A stretch of 34,389 nt of DNA from DATKMS01 sp041497995 (lineage in GTDB: Bacteria; Desulfobacterota; Binatia; HRBIN30): NCBI GenBank assembly GCA_041497995.1, contig JBGQHM010000019.1, forward strand, positions 1-34,389, given 5' to 3'. Shown here one piece after another: positions 17,015 to 24,680 of the stretch. Position 1 is the first letter of the stretch. Every line of letters starts with the position of its first letter. The translations under genes were made by a program, and so were the position numbers. A model generated the notes under the pieces. The model was given only the letters and a program-made list of their open reading frames with translations. It was not told the DNA's origin and made no database searches.

Positions 17015-17941
17015 GTGGAAGATCGGCATTTCTGGCGCGAGTATGTCCGCTTCGCAATGCGCTACTACTGGTTCGGCTTGCAGCTCGGCGTGCGCAACGT
17101 CGCCGCGCACGGAGCACGCCTCGGCGCGAAGAAGGCCCTCGGAAAGATCGTGCAGCCGATCAACTCACCGGACCGATTTCTCGAATCGTTCTGTGTCTGG
17201 CGCCATCTGCGCGGGCTGGGGAATGGGCGCATCCTTGATGTTGCGAGCCCCAAGCTGCTCGCCTTGTACGCCGCCCACTGTGGCGTCGGAATGGGAGAGC
17301 TCGTGGCAACGGACCTGGTGTCTGAGTACCTCACCGAGTACCAGATCCTGGCGACGCTCCTGACTGGGCACATCTCGGAGGCGCTTCGGTTCGAGGCGGC
17401 TGACGCTCGCAAGCTCCCCTATGCCGATGGATCTTTCGACGCCGTCTATTCCCTCTCGGTCATCGAGCACATACCGGACGACGGGGACCGCGCCGCCTTG
17501 CAGGAGCTGGTTCGTGTCGTCAAACCCGGAGGGTGCGTCGTGCTCACCCTGCCGTTCGGCAACAGATTCGCGGAGGAGTACCGCTCCGCCGACGTGTACG
17601 CCCGGAAGTATCGCGGCGAGCCGCTGTTCTTTCAGCGCGTCTATGACAGCTCCGCACTGCATGCGCTTCTGGAAACGGTTGCCGCCAATGCGGTCGTCGA
17701 GCGTATCGATGTCGGGTGGGAGAGGGTGAGCTGGGTGCAGCGCTTTTCGCACTTGCCAGAAAGCGTGCGCGCCTTGTTGGGACCGACAAGTCTCCCGATT
17801 GCGCTGGTGAACTACCGAACTGTATCCCCATCCCTGAGCGATCTGGCGGCGGTACGTCTGCCTTCCACGGGGTTCGTGTGCGTGGCCTTGCGGTCGTTGC
17901 AGCGTGATCGCGTCTCGAAACCTCAACAGGCCGGTCAATGA
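17015..17941 (+). CDS. Class I SAM-dependent methyltransferase
   Basis: This ~308-aa protein has a GTG start at 17015, nine bases after a GAGG. A GTG at 17000 and a TTG at 16970 are in-frame alternatives. The first 80 residues, with HFWREYVRFAMRYYWFGLQLGV, are aromatic and basic. The core has a degenerate motif I, RILDVASPKLLALYAAHCGV (~72-91). It also has LVATDLVSEYL (~98), EAADARKLPYADGSFDAVYSL (~129-149), SVIEHIPDDGDRAALQELVR and VVKPGGCVVLTLPFGN (~170-185). The replacement of GxGxG by DVASPK could weaken SAM binding. It overlaps the following glycosyltransferase by four bases, so it belongs to the same operon. Confidence 0.84.
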   Translation: MEDRHFWREYVRFAMRYYWFGLQLGVRNVAAHGARLGAKKALGKIVQPINSPDRFLESFCVWRHLRGLGNGRILDVASPKLLALYAAHCGVGMGELVATDLVSEYLTEYQILATLLTGHISEALRFEAADARKLPYADGSFDAVYSLSVIEHIPDDGDRAALQELVRVVKPGGCVVLTLPFGNRFAEEYRSADVYARKYRGEPLFFQRVYDSSALHALLETVAANAVVERIDVGWERVSWVQRFSHLPESVRALLGPTSLPIALVNYRTVSPSLSDLAAVRLPSTGFVCVALRSLQRDRVSKPQQAGQ

Positions 17942-19200
17942 ACGCGGTGTTGCCCGCGACCCCTGGCGTCCTGCGCATCCTGATGCTCAACCACAACGTC
18001 GCCTGGGGCGGTGGTACGTTCTATCGTGCGTTCGACTTCGGACGCCACCTGGTTCGGCGCGGGCATGAGGTGACGTTGCTGACCATCTCCCCATCCCGCC
18101 GGTGGACCTTTGGGTCGGAACGTCATGAGGGAGTGGTCGTCGTACACACCCCGGACCTCTTCTGGGGGACGGCGCGCTCTGGCTGGGACCCGTGGGATAC
18201 GTTGAGGCGTATTGGCTTCTTGCGCGACCAGAGCTGGGACATCGTCCACGCCTGGGACAGCCGTCCGGCGGTGATCCTGCCCGCGCTCTACGCGCGCCGG
18301 CGATCGCGCCGCAGCGGTGGCAAGCTGGTCATCGACTGGTGCGACTGGTGGGGGCGCGGCGGAATCCAGGCAGAGCGTCCCAGCCGTCTGGCGAAACTGT
18401 TGTACGCGCCCGTCGAGACGTATTTCGAAGAGGCGTTTCGATGGCGGGCCGACGGCACCACGATCATCTCCGCTGCGCTCTACCAGCGGGCGATCCAGCT
18501 GGGCGTGCCGCCCGATCGGACAATCCTGCTGCCGCAAGGTTGCGATGTCGAGGTGCCGATCGCCGGCGATCGTGCCGAGGCACGTGCCCGCCTGGGGCTT
18601 CCCGTCGGGGCTCCTCTGGTGGTCACCCTCGGGAAACTGCTTCCCCCAGAGGCGACGCTGCTGTTCGCGGCCGCACGGCGGCTCTTCGCCCGGCGTCCCG
18701 ACTGCCGGTTGGTCATGATCGGCAACCATCAGGTGCATGTCCCAGCTGCGCTGCGGGAGCAGAGGTGCCTACTGGAAACCGGATTCGTCTCAAACGACGT
18801 CCTGGGCGATTGGGTGGCAGCGTGCGACACGGTCGTCATGCCGCTGGCTGATACCGTCGCCAGTCGGGCGCGCTGGCCATCGAAGGTCAATCTCTTTTTG
18901 GCAGCCGGGAGAGCGCCGGTCATCACCCGGATTGGTGATCTCGCGTTTTTGTTGGAACGCGAGGGTGCGGCGGTGGTCGCGAACTGCGATGCGGGTGACC
19001 TCGCGGACAAGCTCGCGACGCTCCTCAACGACGCCGCTTTGCGTGAGCGCTGCGAGCGCCGCGCCCGTTACGTGGCGGAGCACCTGCTGTCGTGGCCATT
19101 GCTCACCGCGCGACTCGAGGACTTCTACTGGTGGCTGCGCGGCAAGACCCGCGCCGCGGCCGCGTCGGAGGCCGGCGGGACGGCATGGTCCGAGGCCTGA
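17938..19200 (+). CDS. GT4-like glycosyltransferase with a repeat-encoded C-terminus
   Basis: This 420-aa GT-B protein has LRILMLNHNVAWGGGTFYRA (~12-31) at the start, HLVRRGHEVTLLTISP, and DIVHAWDSRPAVILPALYAR (~101-120). The donor half has TILLPQGCDVEVP, PLVVTLGKLLPPEATLL (~222), LVMIGNHQVHVP (~259), WVAACDTVVMPLAD (~294), and WPSKVNLFLAAGRAPVI (~317). The last replaces the usual E-x7-E context, so it is a divergent member. The final ~28 codons (19112-19200) lie inside direct-repeat copy A, which also encodes a similar stretch ending in a stop at copy B. The C-terminal tail FYWWLRGKTRAAAASEAGG therefore seems repeat-derived rather than part of the fold. Confidence 0.87.
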   Translation: MNAVLPATPGVLRILMLNHNVAWGGGTFYRAFDFGRHLVRRGHEVTLLTISPSRRWTFGSERHEGVVVVHTPDLFWGTARSGWDPWDTLRRIGFLRDQSWDIVHAWDSRPAVILPALYARRRSRRSGGKLVIDWCDWWGRGGIQAERPSRLAKLLYAPVETYFEEAFRWRADGTTIISAALYQRAIQLGVPPDRTILLPQGCDVEVPIAGDRAEARARLGLPVGAPLVVTLGKLLPPEATLLFAAARRLFARRPDCRLVMIGNHQVHVPAALREQRCLLETGFVSNDVLGDWVAACDTVVMPLADTVASRARWPSKVNLFLAAGRAPVITRIGDLAFLLEREGAAVVANCDAGDLADKLATLLNDAALRERCERRARYVAEHLLSWPLLTARLEDFYWWLRGKTRAAAASEAGGTAWSEA

Positions 19201-19365
19201 GCCTGTGGGCAAGGGCAGGGCAGCGTACGGCTTGCAAGTGCATGCCTGACCGCGGTACTTGGGAGGTATGCGCGCTGGCTCCGGCTGGGCACGACGCGCG
19301 AGGAGTGCGAAGCCAGCACGATATGGAGCAGCGCAGTGGAATCGGCGAGTCGATTCTCCCGAAAG
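19112..19365 (+). repeat. Direct repeat, copy A (~250 bp, diverged)
   Basis: Copy A aligns along its length with copy B at 20872-21115, with a few small gaps and roughly 80% identity by eye. It includes an exact 24-base match at the stretch containing ATATGGAGCAGCGCAG. It spans the 3' end of the upstream glycosyltransferase gene, a non-coding spacer, and a short frame beginning MEQRSGIGES (19323-19421, 32 codons). Within it, a stretch around 19231-19257 can partly fold into the hairpin that is better preserved in copy B. The copies are in the same orientation and bracket the polytopic membrane-protein gene. Confidence 0.75.
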
Positions 19366-19464
19366 AGCGGTCGGTGTGCGACCCGGCGACGTGGCTGTTG
19401 GGGGAGGCTGAGCACTTGTGAGGGGGCGCGCAGGCTTTGAACGCCTCTCGCATGAACTCGTGCC

Positions 19465-20700
19465 ATGCAGAACTACGCCATCTTGATCTCCGGGCTGTTT
19501 TTGTTGGCGTCCAATCGGTGGATGAGCTGGGCAGACGGCCTTCGCTTCATGCTCTTTCAGGACGTGGGTTCTTACCAGGCGATCGCTGCGGCCGCCCCTG
19601 GGTTACCGGCAGAGCCGATCCCGTTTCATCACGCGCAAAGAATCTTCGCTCCTTACGTGGTGGGCCTTCTTTCCAAATACCTGCAGTTGGGCTATCCGGC
19701 GGTCTTTTGGGGTCTGGTCGCCCTTTGCGCCGCCGGAGTGGTGCTCTTGACCCGCCGCGCGCTTGCTGCCGCGCGCGCGCCTGATACGGTGACGGCGATC
19801 CTACTGGCCGGTTTGATTCTGAATCCCTACTCGTTTCGGTACTTTCTGATCGTACCTGGCATGCTGCAGGATCTCGTTTTTTGCCTCGGTGTGTGCATGG
19901 TGCTCGTAGGCTTGGCGGAAGAGCGTGCCTGGATGGTAGTGGGCGGCGCTAGCATCGCGGCACTGGGGCGACAGACGGCGCTGATGATCATTCCCGGGAT
20001 CTTGTTTTGGCTCCTGACCTCTCCGCTATGGCAGAGACGAACGCTGTCTTGGAGAGTGGTGCTGGGGGGCGCGGTCGCCGCGGAGGTTGCAGTGATCTAC
20101 CTGGCAACGGGGTCCATCGCCGCCCGTTTTTCCCATCCTTCGATCAACCAGGATCATGTTCTGGGCCTCCTGGAGTGGGGCCTTCACGGGGAGTTTCGCC
20201 TCAGCGTCTTGCTGGAACATTGCAGCCGCGTTTTCTTGCCCTTCGCGCTGCCCGTGGCGATCCTAAGCGGCTTGTGGCTGGGGATGGGAAAGGAAGTACT
20301 GAAGAGCCGGCGGCTGTCGGGCGAATTTTACGCCTCGCTTCTGATCGCCGCGGGAATTTGCGCGCAACCGTTCTTGGCGGGACCCATCATAACGGGGCGA
20401 ACCGCCGGGCGGCTCGCGACGATGGGACTGGTGCCCGCCCTCCTTGCAGTCGCTTTCGCTTGTTCATCGGTGGCTCGGGTCGTTCCGTTCCGGATGACGG
20501 GCCCGGAACTGATCGTGCTTTTCGTCGCCCTGGGCGTTTCTTCTCTTCATCACATGTACACGATCGTGGGACCTGGGGACGCGCTGCAGTTCGCCCTTCT
20601 GCACGCGATGATGGCGGCGCTTGTCGGCGTGGTGTTTTTCCTCAACGCGCGCCATACGGGCCCTGGGTCAGCTCTCGCCCACGGACGGGTGCGTTCGTAG
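19465..20700 (+). CDS. Polytopic membrane protein, GT-C-like or polymerase-like
   Basis: This 411-aa protein has roughly ten hydrophobic segments. An N-terminal helix (YAILISGLFLLAS) is followed by an extracytoplasmic-type loop with the pattern DVGSYQAIAAAAPG then HHAQRIFAPYVVGLLSKYL (~32-72). Acidic residues in the first loop are usual in GT-C glycosyltransferases, but I see no decisive family motif. A Wzy-type polymerase or EpsG-like protein is an alternative given the locus. Base composition looks less GC-rich by eye than its neighbours. No clear ribosome binding site precedes the ATG. The gene is bracketed by the two ~250-bp direct repeats, with ~265 and ~371 bases of spacer, suggesting it arrived as an insertion or cassette. 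Confidence 0.75.
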   Translation: MQNYAILISGLFLLASNRWMSWADGLRFMLFQDVGSYQAIAAAAPGLPAEPIPFHHAQRIFAPYVVGLLSKYLQLGYPAVFWGLVALCAAGVVLLTRRALAAARAPDTVTAILLAGLILNPYSFRYFLIVPGMLQDLVFCLGVCMVLVGLAEERAWMVVGGASIAALGRQTALMIIPGILFWLLTSPLWQRRTLSWRVVLGGAVAAEVAVIYLATGSIAARFSHPSINQDHVLGLLEWGLHGEFRLSVLLEHCSRVFLPFALPVAILSGLWLGMGKEVLKSRRLSGEFYASLLIAAGICAQPFLAGPIITGRTAGRLATMGLVPALLAVAFACSSVARVVPFRMTGPELIVLFVALGVSSLHHMYTIVGPGDALQFALLHAMMAALVGVVFFLNARHTGPGSALAHGRVRS

Positions 20701-21071
20701 TCATGCTGCAGGTTGAGATTGAAGAACACCGAGCGCGGGTTTCGCCCGCAGCCAAAGTGGAAAGCTGAAAGTGGCGGACCGAGATCTGCGCAGAAAAGCG
20801 AGAAAATGGAACGTTTGTTATACGAGATGCGAGGAGCCTGTCGGAGAAAAGCGCCCATGGGAGCGGTTGGTGACTCGGGGGACTTCTACCAGCGGCTACG
20901 CGGCAAGGCCTGCAACGCCGCCGCGCCGGAGGCCCGCGGGACGGCCTGGTCCGGGGCATGAGCCGGGGGGAGTGTTCGGCTTGCAAGTACGCGGCTGACC
21001 GCCGTACTTGAGACGTAGGCGCGCGGTCTCCGGTTGAGCACCACGCGCGAGGGACGCGAAGCAAGCACGAT
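20701..21071 (+). other. Non-coding stretch before the initiating transferase, with repeat copy B
   Basis: About 370 bases without a convincing gene. The first ~170 bases (20701-20871) hold only a short GCGGG/CCCGC stem near 20735, with no T run. The remainder is direct-repeat copy B. A short frame at 20713-20961 has an unnatural composition and a TTG start, so I do not call it. Confidence 0.5.
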
Positions 21072-21115
21072 ATGGAGCAGCGCAGTGTCATCGGCGAGTC
21101 GGCTCTTGCAAAAGA
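20872..21115 (+). repeat. Direct repeat, copy B (~250 bp, diverged)
   Basis: Copy B of the direct repeat at 19112-19365. In one frame it reads DFYQRLRGKACNAAAPEARG then a stop, paralleling the C-terminus of the glycosyltransferase at copy A. Its 3' end is the start of the WbaP-like gene, so that protein's first ~15 residues (MEQRSVIGESALAKD) are repeat-encoded. The interior contains a hairpin (20985-21011). Confidence 0.75.
20985..21011 (+). other. Hairpin inside direct-repeat copy B
   Basis: CAAGTACGCGG pairs with CCGCCGTACTTG, leaving one C bulge and a CTGA loop, so the stem has ~11 pairs. In copy A the outer five pairs are retained and the sixth becomes a G-T wobble, while the inner stem is weaker. 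This is consistent with a structured RNA element or a decaying palindrome. Confidence 0.45.
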
Positions 21116-22619
21116 CCCGTCTGGCGTGAGGCCCACTCCACCGAGGGAGACGGTCGTCCGCCGGTTCTTCGGTACAAGCCGAGTCTCCTTCGGCTTCGCC
21201 TGGCGGTCGCTGTTCGCTGCCGGGGTACTCATCGTCGTAGATTGGCTGGCCGTCCTCACGTGCCTGGCCGTCGTGTGGAGCTTGCGCCGATGGCTAGTCT
21301 CCGACGTGTTTCCGAACCTCGATCCGATCACGCCGTTCTCGGTCTTTCTCGCCGATCTCTACTTCCTCCTGCCGTGGACTTTTGCATTCGCTGAGTCCCG
21401 CCTCTACACGCGACGCGCCTTGTTCTGGGACGAGACGAAGGATGCGCTGCGTGCTTGTACGCTGGCCGCACTATTTGCCGTTTTCTTGTCATTCGTGGTG
21501 CGTTCGACCGGTGGCCTCTCACGTCTGGTGATTGCCGGGGTATGGGCGACCACACTCATCGTGGTTCCGCTGCTGCGTTACAACGCCAAGCGGCTCATGG
21601 TGGCCGTGGGACTGTGGGGTAAACGTGTCCTCATCGTCGGTGCCGGTGAAACGGGTGTGCAGGTGTGCGAGCGCGTCCGTGCCCACCCGGTCCTCGGTTA
21701 CGAGCCGGTCGCGTTCGTAGACGACGATCCCGAGAAGATCGGTCGGGTGTGCTTTGGCCTCCCGGTGTGCGGTCCGGTGGCGCAGATCCCTGAGTTCGTG
21801 CGCGCCCTCGCCGTGAGGGATATCGTCGTCGCGATGCCGCGCCTGCCGCGCGAGCAGTTGCTGCATGTCATCGCCGCTTGCGAGGGCCATGTCGAGAGCA
21901 TCCGGCTGGTGCCTGATATGTTCGGCCTCGCCACCGTCGGTGTGGAGACCGAAGACCTCGACGGCATGCTGCTCCTCAACATGCGCTGGAACCTGGCGAA
22001 GCCGTGGAACATCGCATTGAAGCGCGGTTTCGATCTTGCCGTGGCGACGCTGACCGCGCTGGTGTTGTCGCCGTTCCTCTTGCTGGCGGCGGTGGCGATC
22101 CGAATCGATTCGCCCGGCCCCATCCTCTACCGCCAGCGGCGGCTTGGCCGGGGATGGGGTGAGTTCCGGTGCATGAAGTTCCGCACGATGTATCGCGACA
22201 ACGAGGAGCGCTTGCGTGCCTACCTGGAGCGCAACCCGGCAGCCGGCGAGGAATGGCGCCGCTTTGCCAAGCTCAAGTCCTACGACCCGCGCGTGACCCG
22301 GGTGGGGCGATTGTTGCGACGTTTCAGCTTCGATGAGCTGCCGCAGCTGATCAATGTCTCGCGCGGTGAGATGAGTCTCGTCGGTCCGCGCCCGTACCTG
22401 CCGCGTGAGGCGGAGCGTATGGGTGACTTCGCCCAAACCATCCTCAAAGCGCCGCCGGGCATCAGTGGGCTGTGGCAAGTGAGCGGTCGCAACGAACTGA
22501 CGTTCGACCAACGCCTGCGGCTCGACGAGTACTATGTGCGCAACTGGTCACTCTGGTTGGACATCATAGTGCTGATCAAAACCGTCGGCGCTGTCATCTG
22601 GCGCCGCGGGGCGTACTGA
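21072..22619 (+). CDS. wbaP: Undecaprenyl-phosphate sugar phosphotransferase, WbaP family
   Basis: This 515-aa initiating glycosyl-1-phosphate transferase puts the first sugar phosphate on undecaprenyl phosphate. The N-terminal membrane helices (~38-160) are followed by a Rossmann-like domain with KRVLIVGAGETGVQVCERV (~183-201). The C-terminal catalytic domain (~313-515) has KRGFDLAVA, a re-entrant hydrophobic helix, SPGPILYRQRRLGR, FRCMKFRTMY, FDELPQLINVSRGEMSLVGPRP and a terminal GAY. The three-part layout and the LLLNMRWNLAKPWN segment match WbaP rather than short PglC-like enzymes. The first ~15 residues come from repeat copy B, so a downstream GTG (21126) could be the original start. Sugar specificity (galactose, glucose or other) is not readable. 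Confidence 0.93.
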   Translation: MEQRSVIGESALAKDPSGVRPTPPRETVVRRFFGTSRVSFGFAWRSLFAAGVLIVVDWLAVLTCLAVVWSLRRWLVSDVFPNLDPITPFSVFLADLYFLLPWTFAFAESRLYTRRALFWDETKDALRACTLAALFAVFLSFVVRSTGGLSRLVIAGVWATTLIVVPLLRYNAKRLMVAVGLWGKRVLIVGAGETGVQVCERVRAHPVLGYEPVAFVDDDPEKIGRVCFGLPVCGPVAQIPEFVRALAVRDIVVAMPRLPREQLLHVIAACEGHVESIRLVPDMFGLATVGVETEDLDGMLLLNMRWNLAKPWNIALKRGFDLAVATLTALVLSPFLLLAAVAIRIDSPGPILYRQRRLGRGWGEFRCMKFRTMYRDNEERLRAYLERNPAAGEEWRRFAKLKSYDPRVTRVGRLLRRFSFDELPQLINVSRGEMSLVGPRPYLPREAERMGDFAQTILKAPPGISGLWQVSGRNELTFDQRLRLDEYYVRNWSLWLDIIVLIKTVGAVIWRRGAY

Positions 22620-22622
22620 GGA

Positions 22623-22711
22623 ATTGCGGATTGCGGATTGCGGATTTCCACAAACCCGCGTTCCGAAATCTGCAACGCTCCTCGCCTCCGCGTTTTCAAA
22701 TCCGCAATCCG
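22623..22711 (+). repeat. ATTGCGG tandem repeat with opposed arm (inverted repeat)
   Basis: Three 7-bp ATTGCGG units plus ATT (22623-22646) are followed, after a 50-base spacer, by AAATCCGCAATCCG (22698-22711). The latter is a perfect 14-bp complement of 22634-22647. It lies between the WbaP stop and the amidotransferase start. A related, reversed set sits on the other side of that gene. Confidence 0.7.
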
Positions 22712-22724
22712 AAATGATCTCCCC

Positions 22725-24638
22725 ATGTGTGGCATTGCCGGCGTGATTGATCCGCGCCTGGATGCACCCGGCGGCGACGCATTGGTGCGCCGCATGGCGG
22801 CGACTCTGGTGCATCGCGGGCCGGACGACGACGGGTTTTTCGTCGCCGGCGGCGTGGCGCTCGGCATGCGCCGGCTGAGCATCATCGACGTGGCTGGGGG
22901 CCACCAGCCGATTGCCAACGAGGACGCCGGCGTGCAGGTGATCTGCAACGGCGAGATCTACAACCATCTGGAACTGCGCGGCGACCTGGAGCGCCTCGGT
23001 CATACGTTCCGCACCCGCAGCGACACCGAGGTGATCGCGCACGCGTATGAAGCGTACGGCGAGGACTGCCTTACACAGCTGCGCGGGATGTTCGCGATCG
23101 CATTGTGGGATGCCGGGGCGCAGCGTCTCGTGCTGGCGCGCGACCGGCTCGGCAAGAAGCCGCTGTTCTACGCGCACCACGCCGGTCGCTTGCTGTTCGG
23201 ATCGGAGATCAAGGCCATCCTGGCGGCGGCGCCGGAGCTCGCTGACCCGGATCCGCACATGCTCGTGCCCTATCTGCGCAACGGTTTCGTCTGCGAGCCG
23301 CACACCATGTTCCGCGGCATTCGCAAGCTCCCGGCGGCGCACCGGCTGGTCTACGAGCACGGCGCGGTGCGCATCGCGCCGTACTGGCACGTGGAGTTCG
23401 GCGACGACGGTGCGGCGCCGCGCAGCGCGCAGCAGTGGAGCGACGAGTTGGATGCGGCGCTCGAAGAGGCCGTACGCATCCGCCTGATGAGTGAGGTTCC
23501 GCTGGGCGTGTTTCTGAGCGGTGGACTCGACTCGAGTACGATCGTCGCGTACGCGCACAAAGCAGGCCTGCGACCGATCAAGACGTTCACCATCGGCTTC
23601 GATCGCCCGGCATGGGATGAGTCGGCGGATGCCGAGCGCGTGGCGCGACACTTCGGCACCGAGCATCACGTGCTGATGCTGCACGAGGCGGACCTGACGC
23701 GCACCCTCCCCGAGACGGTGCGTGCGCTGGTGCACCATTTCGACGAACCCTTCGGGGACTCGTCGGCGCTGCCGATGTATCACGTGTCCAGCCTGGCGCG
23801 GCAGCACGTCACCGTCATGCTCAGTGGCGACGGCGGCGATGAGCTGCTGGCCGGCTACCCGCTGAACCACAGCCTCGCCTTTGGCGAGCGTTTCGGGTGC
23901 GTGCCGGCGTGGCGGGGGGCCGCGGCGGTGGCCGAGTCGATGGCGCGGTTGCTGCCGCGGCGCGCGCGCTATCAAGCGCAGCGCGCCGGCCGGCTGCTGC
24001 GTGACGCAGCGCTGCCACTCGAGCAGGGCTATTTCAGCAAGCTCGCCTTGTGCACCGATGCGCGGCTGCGAGCGCTGGTAGCGCCCGATCTGTACCGTGA
24101 CATCGATCAGCCGCCGGCGGCGATGTGTCCGCCGGATATCGCCTCCGCGCTACGCAGCGACTGGCCACTGGTGAATCGGATCAGCTATGCCGGACTACGG
24201 TTCCGGTTGCTCGAGGATATGCTCGTTAAGGTGGATCGTATGAGCATGGCGCACGCGCTTGAAGTGCGATCGCCATTCCTCGATCACCGCCTCGTCGAGC
24301 TCCTGGCGCGCATGCCGGCGCACCTCAAGCTGCGCGGGTGGGAGAAGAAGGCGATCCTGCGCGACACGGTGCGGCGCTCGCTGCCGCCGCGGACGCTGCG
24401 CAAGCACAAGCAGGGATTCAGTGTGCCGCTGCGCGAGTGGCTGCGCGGGCCGCTGAACGAAATGGTCGGCGACTACCTCGACTCGCAGAGTACGTCGCAG
24501 AGCACGTCGGCGGCGCTGTTGAATCGCACCACGGTGGCGCGCTGGCTGGCGGAGCATCGACGTGGGGAGGTCGATCACAGCACGGCGATCTGGCTCCTTC
24601 TCAACTACGCGACGTGGGCGGCGCAGATCCGGCCCTGA
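22725..24638 (+). CDS. asnB: Asparagine synthase (glutamine-hydrolysing)-type amidotransferase
   Basis: This 637-aa protein starts MCGIAGV, so Cys2 is the glutaminase nucleophile after Met removal. The N-terminal glutaminase domain (~2-210) has VHRGPDDDG, MRRLSIIDVAGGHQP and ICNGEIYNHLELR. The synthetase domain has the pyrophosphate loop SGGLDSSTI (~265-273), FDEPFGDSSALP, VMLSGDGGDELLAGY, and EVRSPFLDHRLVE. The length and the SSALPMYHVSSLARQHV stretch resemble the amidotransferases common in exopolysaccharide and exosortase-linked loci. It could amidate a uronic acid or other carboxylate on the glycan rather than make asparagine. A short tandem 12-bp repeat near the 3' end (24483-24506) encodes SQSTSQSTS. 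The start follows directly on the opposed 7-bp repeats. Confidence 0.95.
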   Translation: MCGIAGVIDPRLDAPGGDALVRRMAATLVHRGPDDDGFFVAGGVALGMRRLSIIDVAGGHQPIANEDAGVQVICNGEIYNHLELRGDLERLGHTFRTRSDTEVIAHAYEAYGEDCLTQLRGMFAIALWDAGAQRLVLARDRLGKKPLFYAHHAGRLLFGSEIKAILAAAPELADPDPHMLVPYLRNGFVCEPHTMFRGIRKLPAAHRLVYEHGAVRIAPYWHVEFGDDGAAPRSAQQWSDELDAALEEAVRIRLMSEVPLGVFLSGGLDSSTIVAYAHKAGLRPIKTFTIGFDRPAWDESADAERVARHFGTEHHVLMLHEADLTRTLPETVRALVHHFDEPFGDSSALPMYHVSSLARQHVTVMLSGDGGDELLAGYPLNHSLAFGERFGCVPAWRGAAAVAESMARLLPRRARYQAQRAGRLLRDAALPLEQGYFSKLALCTDARLRALVAPDLYRDIDQPPAAMCPPDIASALRSDWPLVNRISYAGLRFRLLEDMLVKVDRMSMAHALEVRSPFLDHRLVELLARMPAHLKLRGWEKKAILRDTVRRSLPPRTLRKHKQGFSVPLREWLRGPLNEMVGDYLDSQSTSQSTSAALLNRTTVARWLAEHRRGEVDHSTAIWLLLNYATWAAQIRP

Positions 24639-24657
24639 GGCCGGGCGGGGCGCAAAT

Positions 24658-24678
24658 CCACAGTCCGCATTCCGCAAT
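24658..24678 (-). repeat. Reversed 7-bp repeat units downstream of asnB
   Basis: The units CCACAGT, CCGCATT and CCGCAAT are degenerate reverse complements of the ATTGCGG array at 22623-22646. About 22 of 26 positions match over the extended alignment. They lie between asnB and the stop of the convergent GT-C gene, so asnB is bracketed by opposed copies. Confidence 0.6.
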
Positions 24679-24680
24679 CG

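Noticed and set aside
19323..19421. 32-codon frame MEQRSGIGES... in repeat copy A
   Set aside because: Not annotated as a gene because it is short and lacks a ribosome binding site. It is kept only as a possible leader in the findings.
20733..20752. Intrinsic terminator after the membrane-protein gene
   Set aside because: The stem is only five base pairs and there is no T tract.
20713..20961. 82-codon frame downstream of the membrane-protein gene
   Set aside because: TTG start, no ribosome binding site, and the second half is direct-repeat sequence. Likely non-coding or a relic of a gene end.
22623..22711. CRISPR-like array
   Set aside because: The units are 7 bp, directly adjacent, and have no spacers. 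It is a simple tandem repeat with an opposed arm.
22548..23975. 475-codon minus-strand frame opposite asnB
   Set aside because: Composition is that of an antisense shadow, and the plus-strand frame has full AsnB motifs.
24483..24506. Tandem 12-bp repeat in the 3' part of asnB
   Set aside because: Two imperfect copies only, in frame, giving SQSTSQSTS. A minor in-frame duplication with no further evidence of function.
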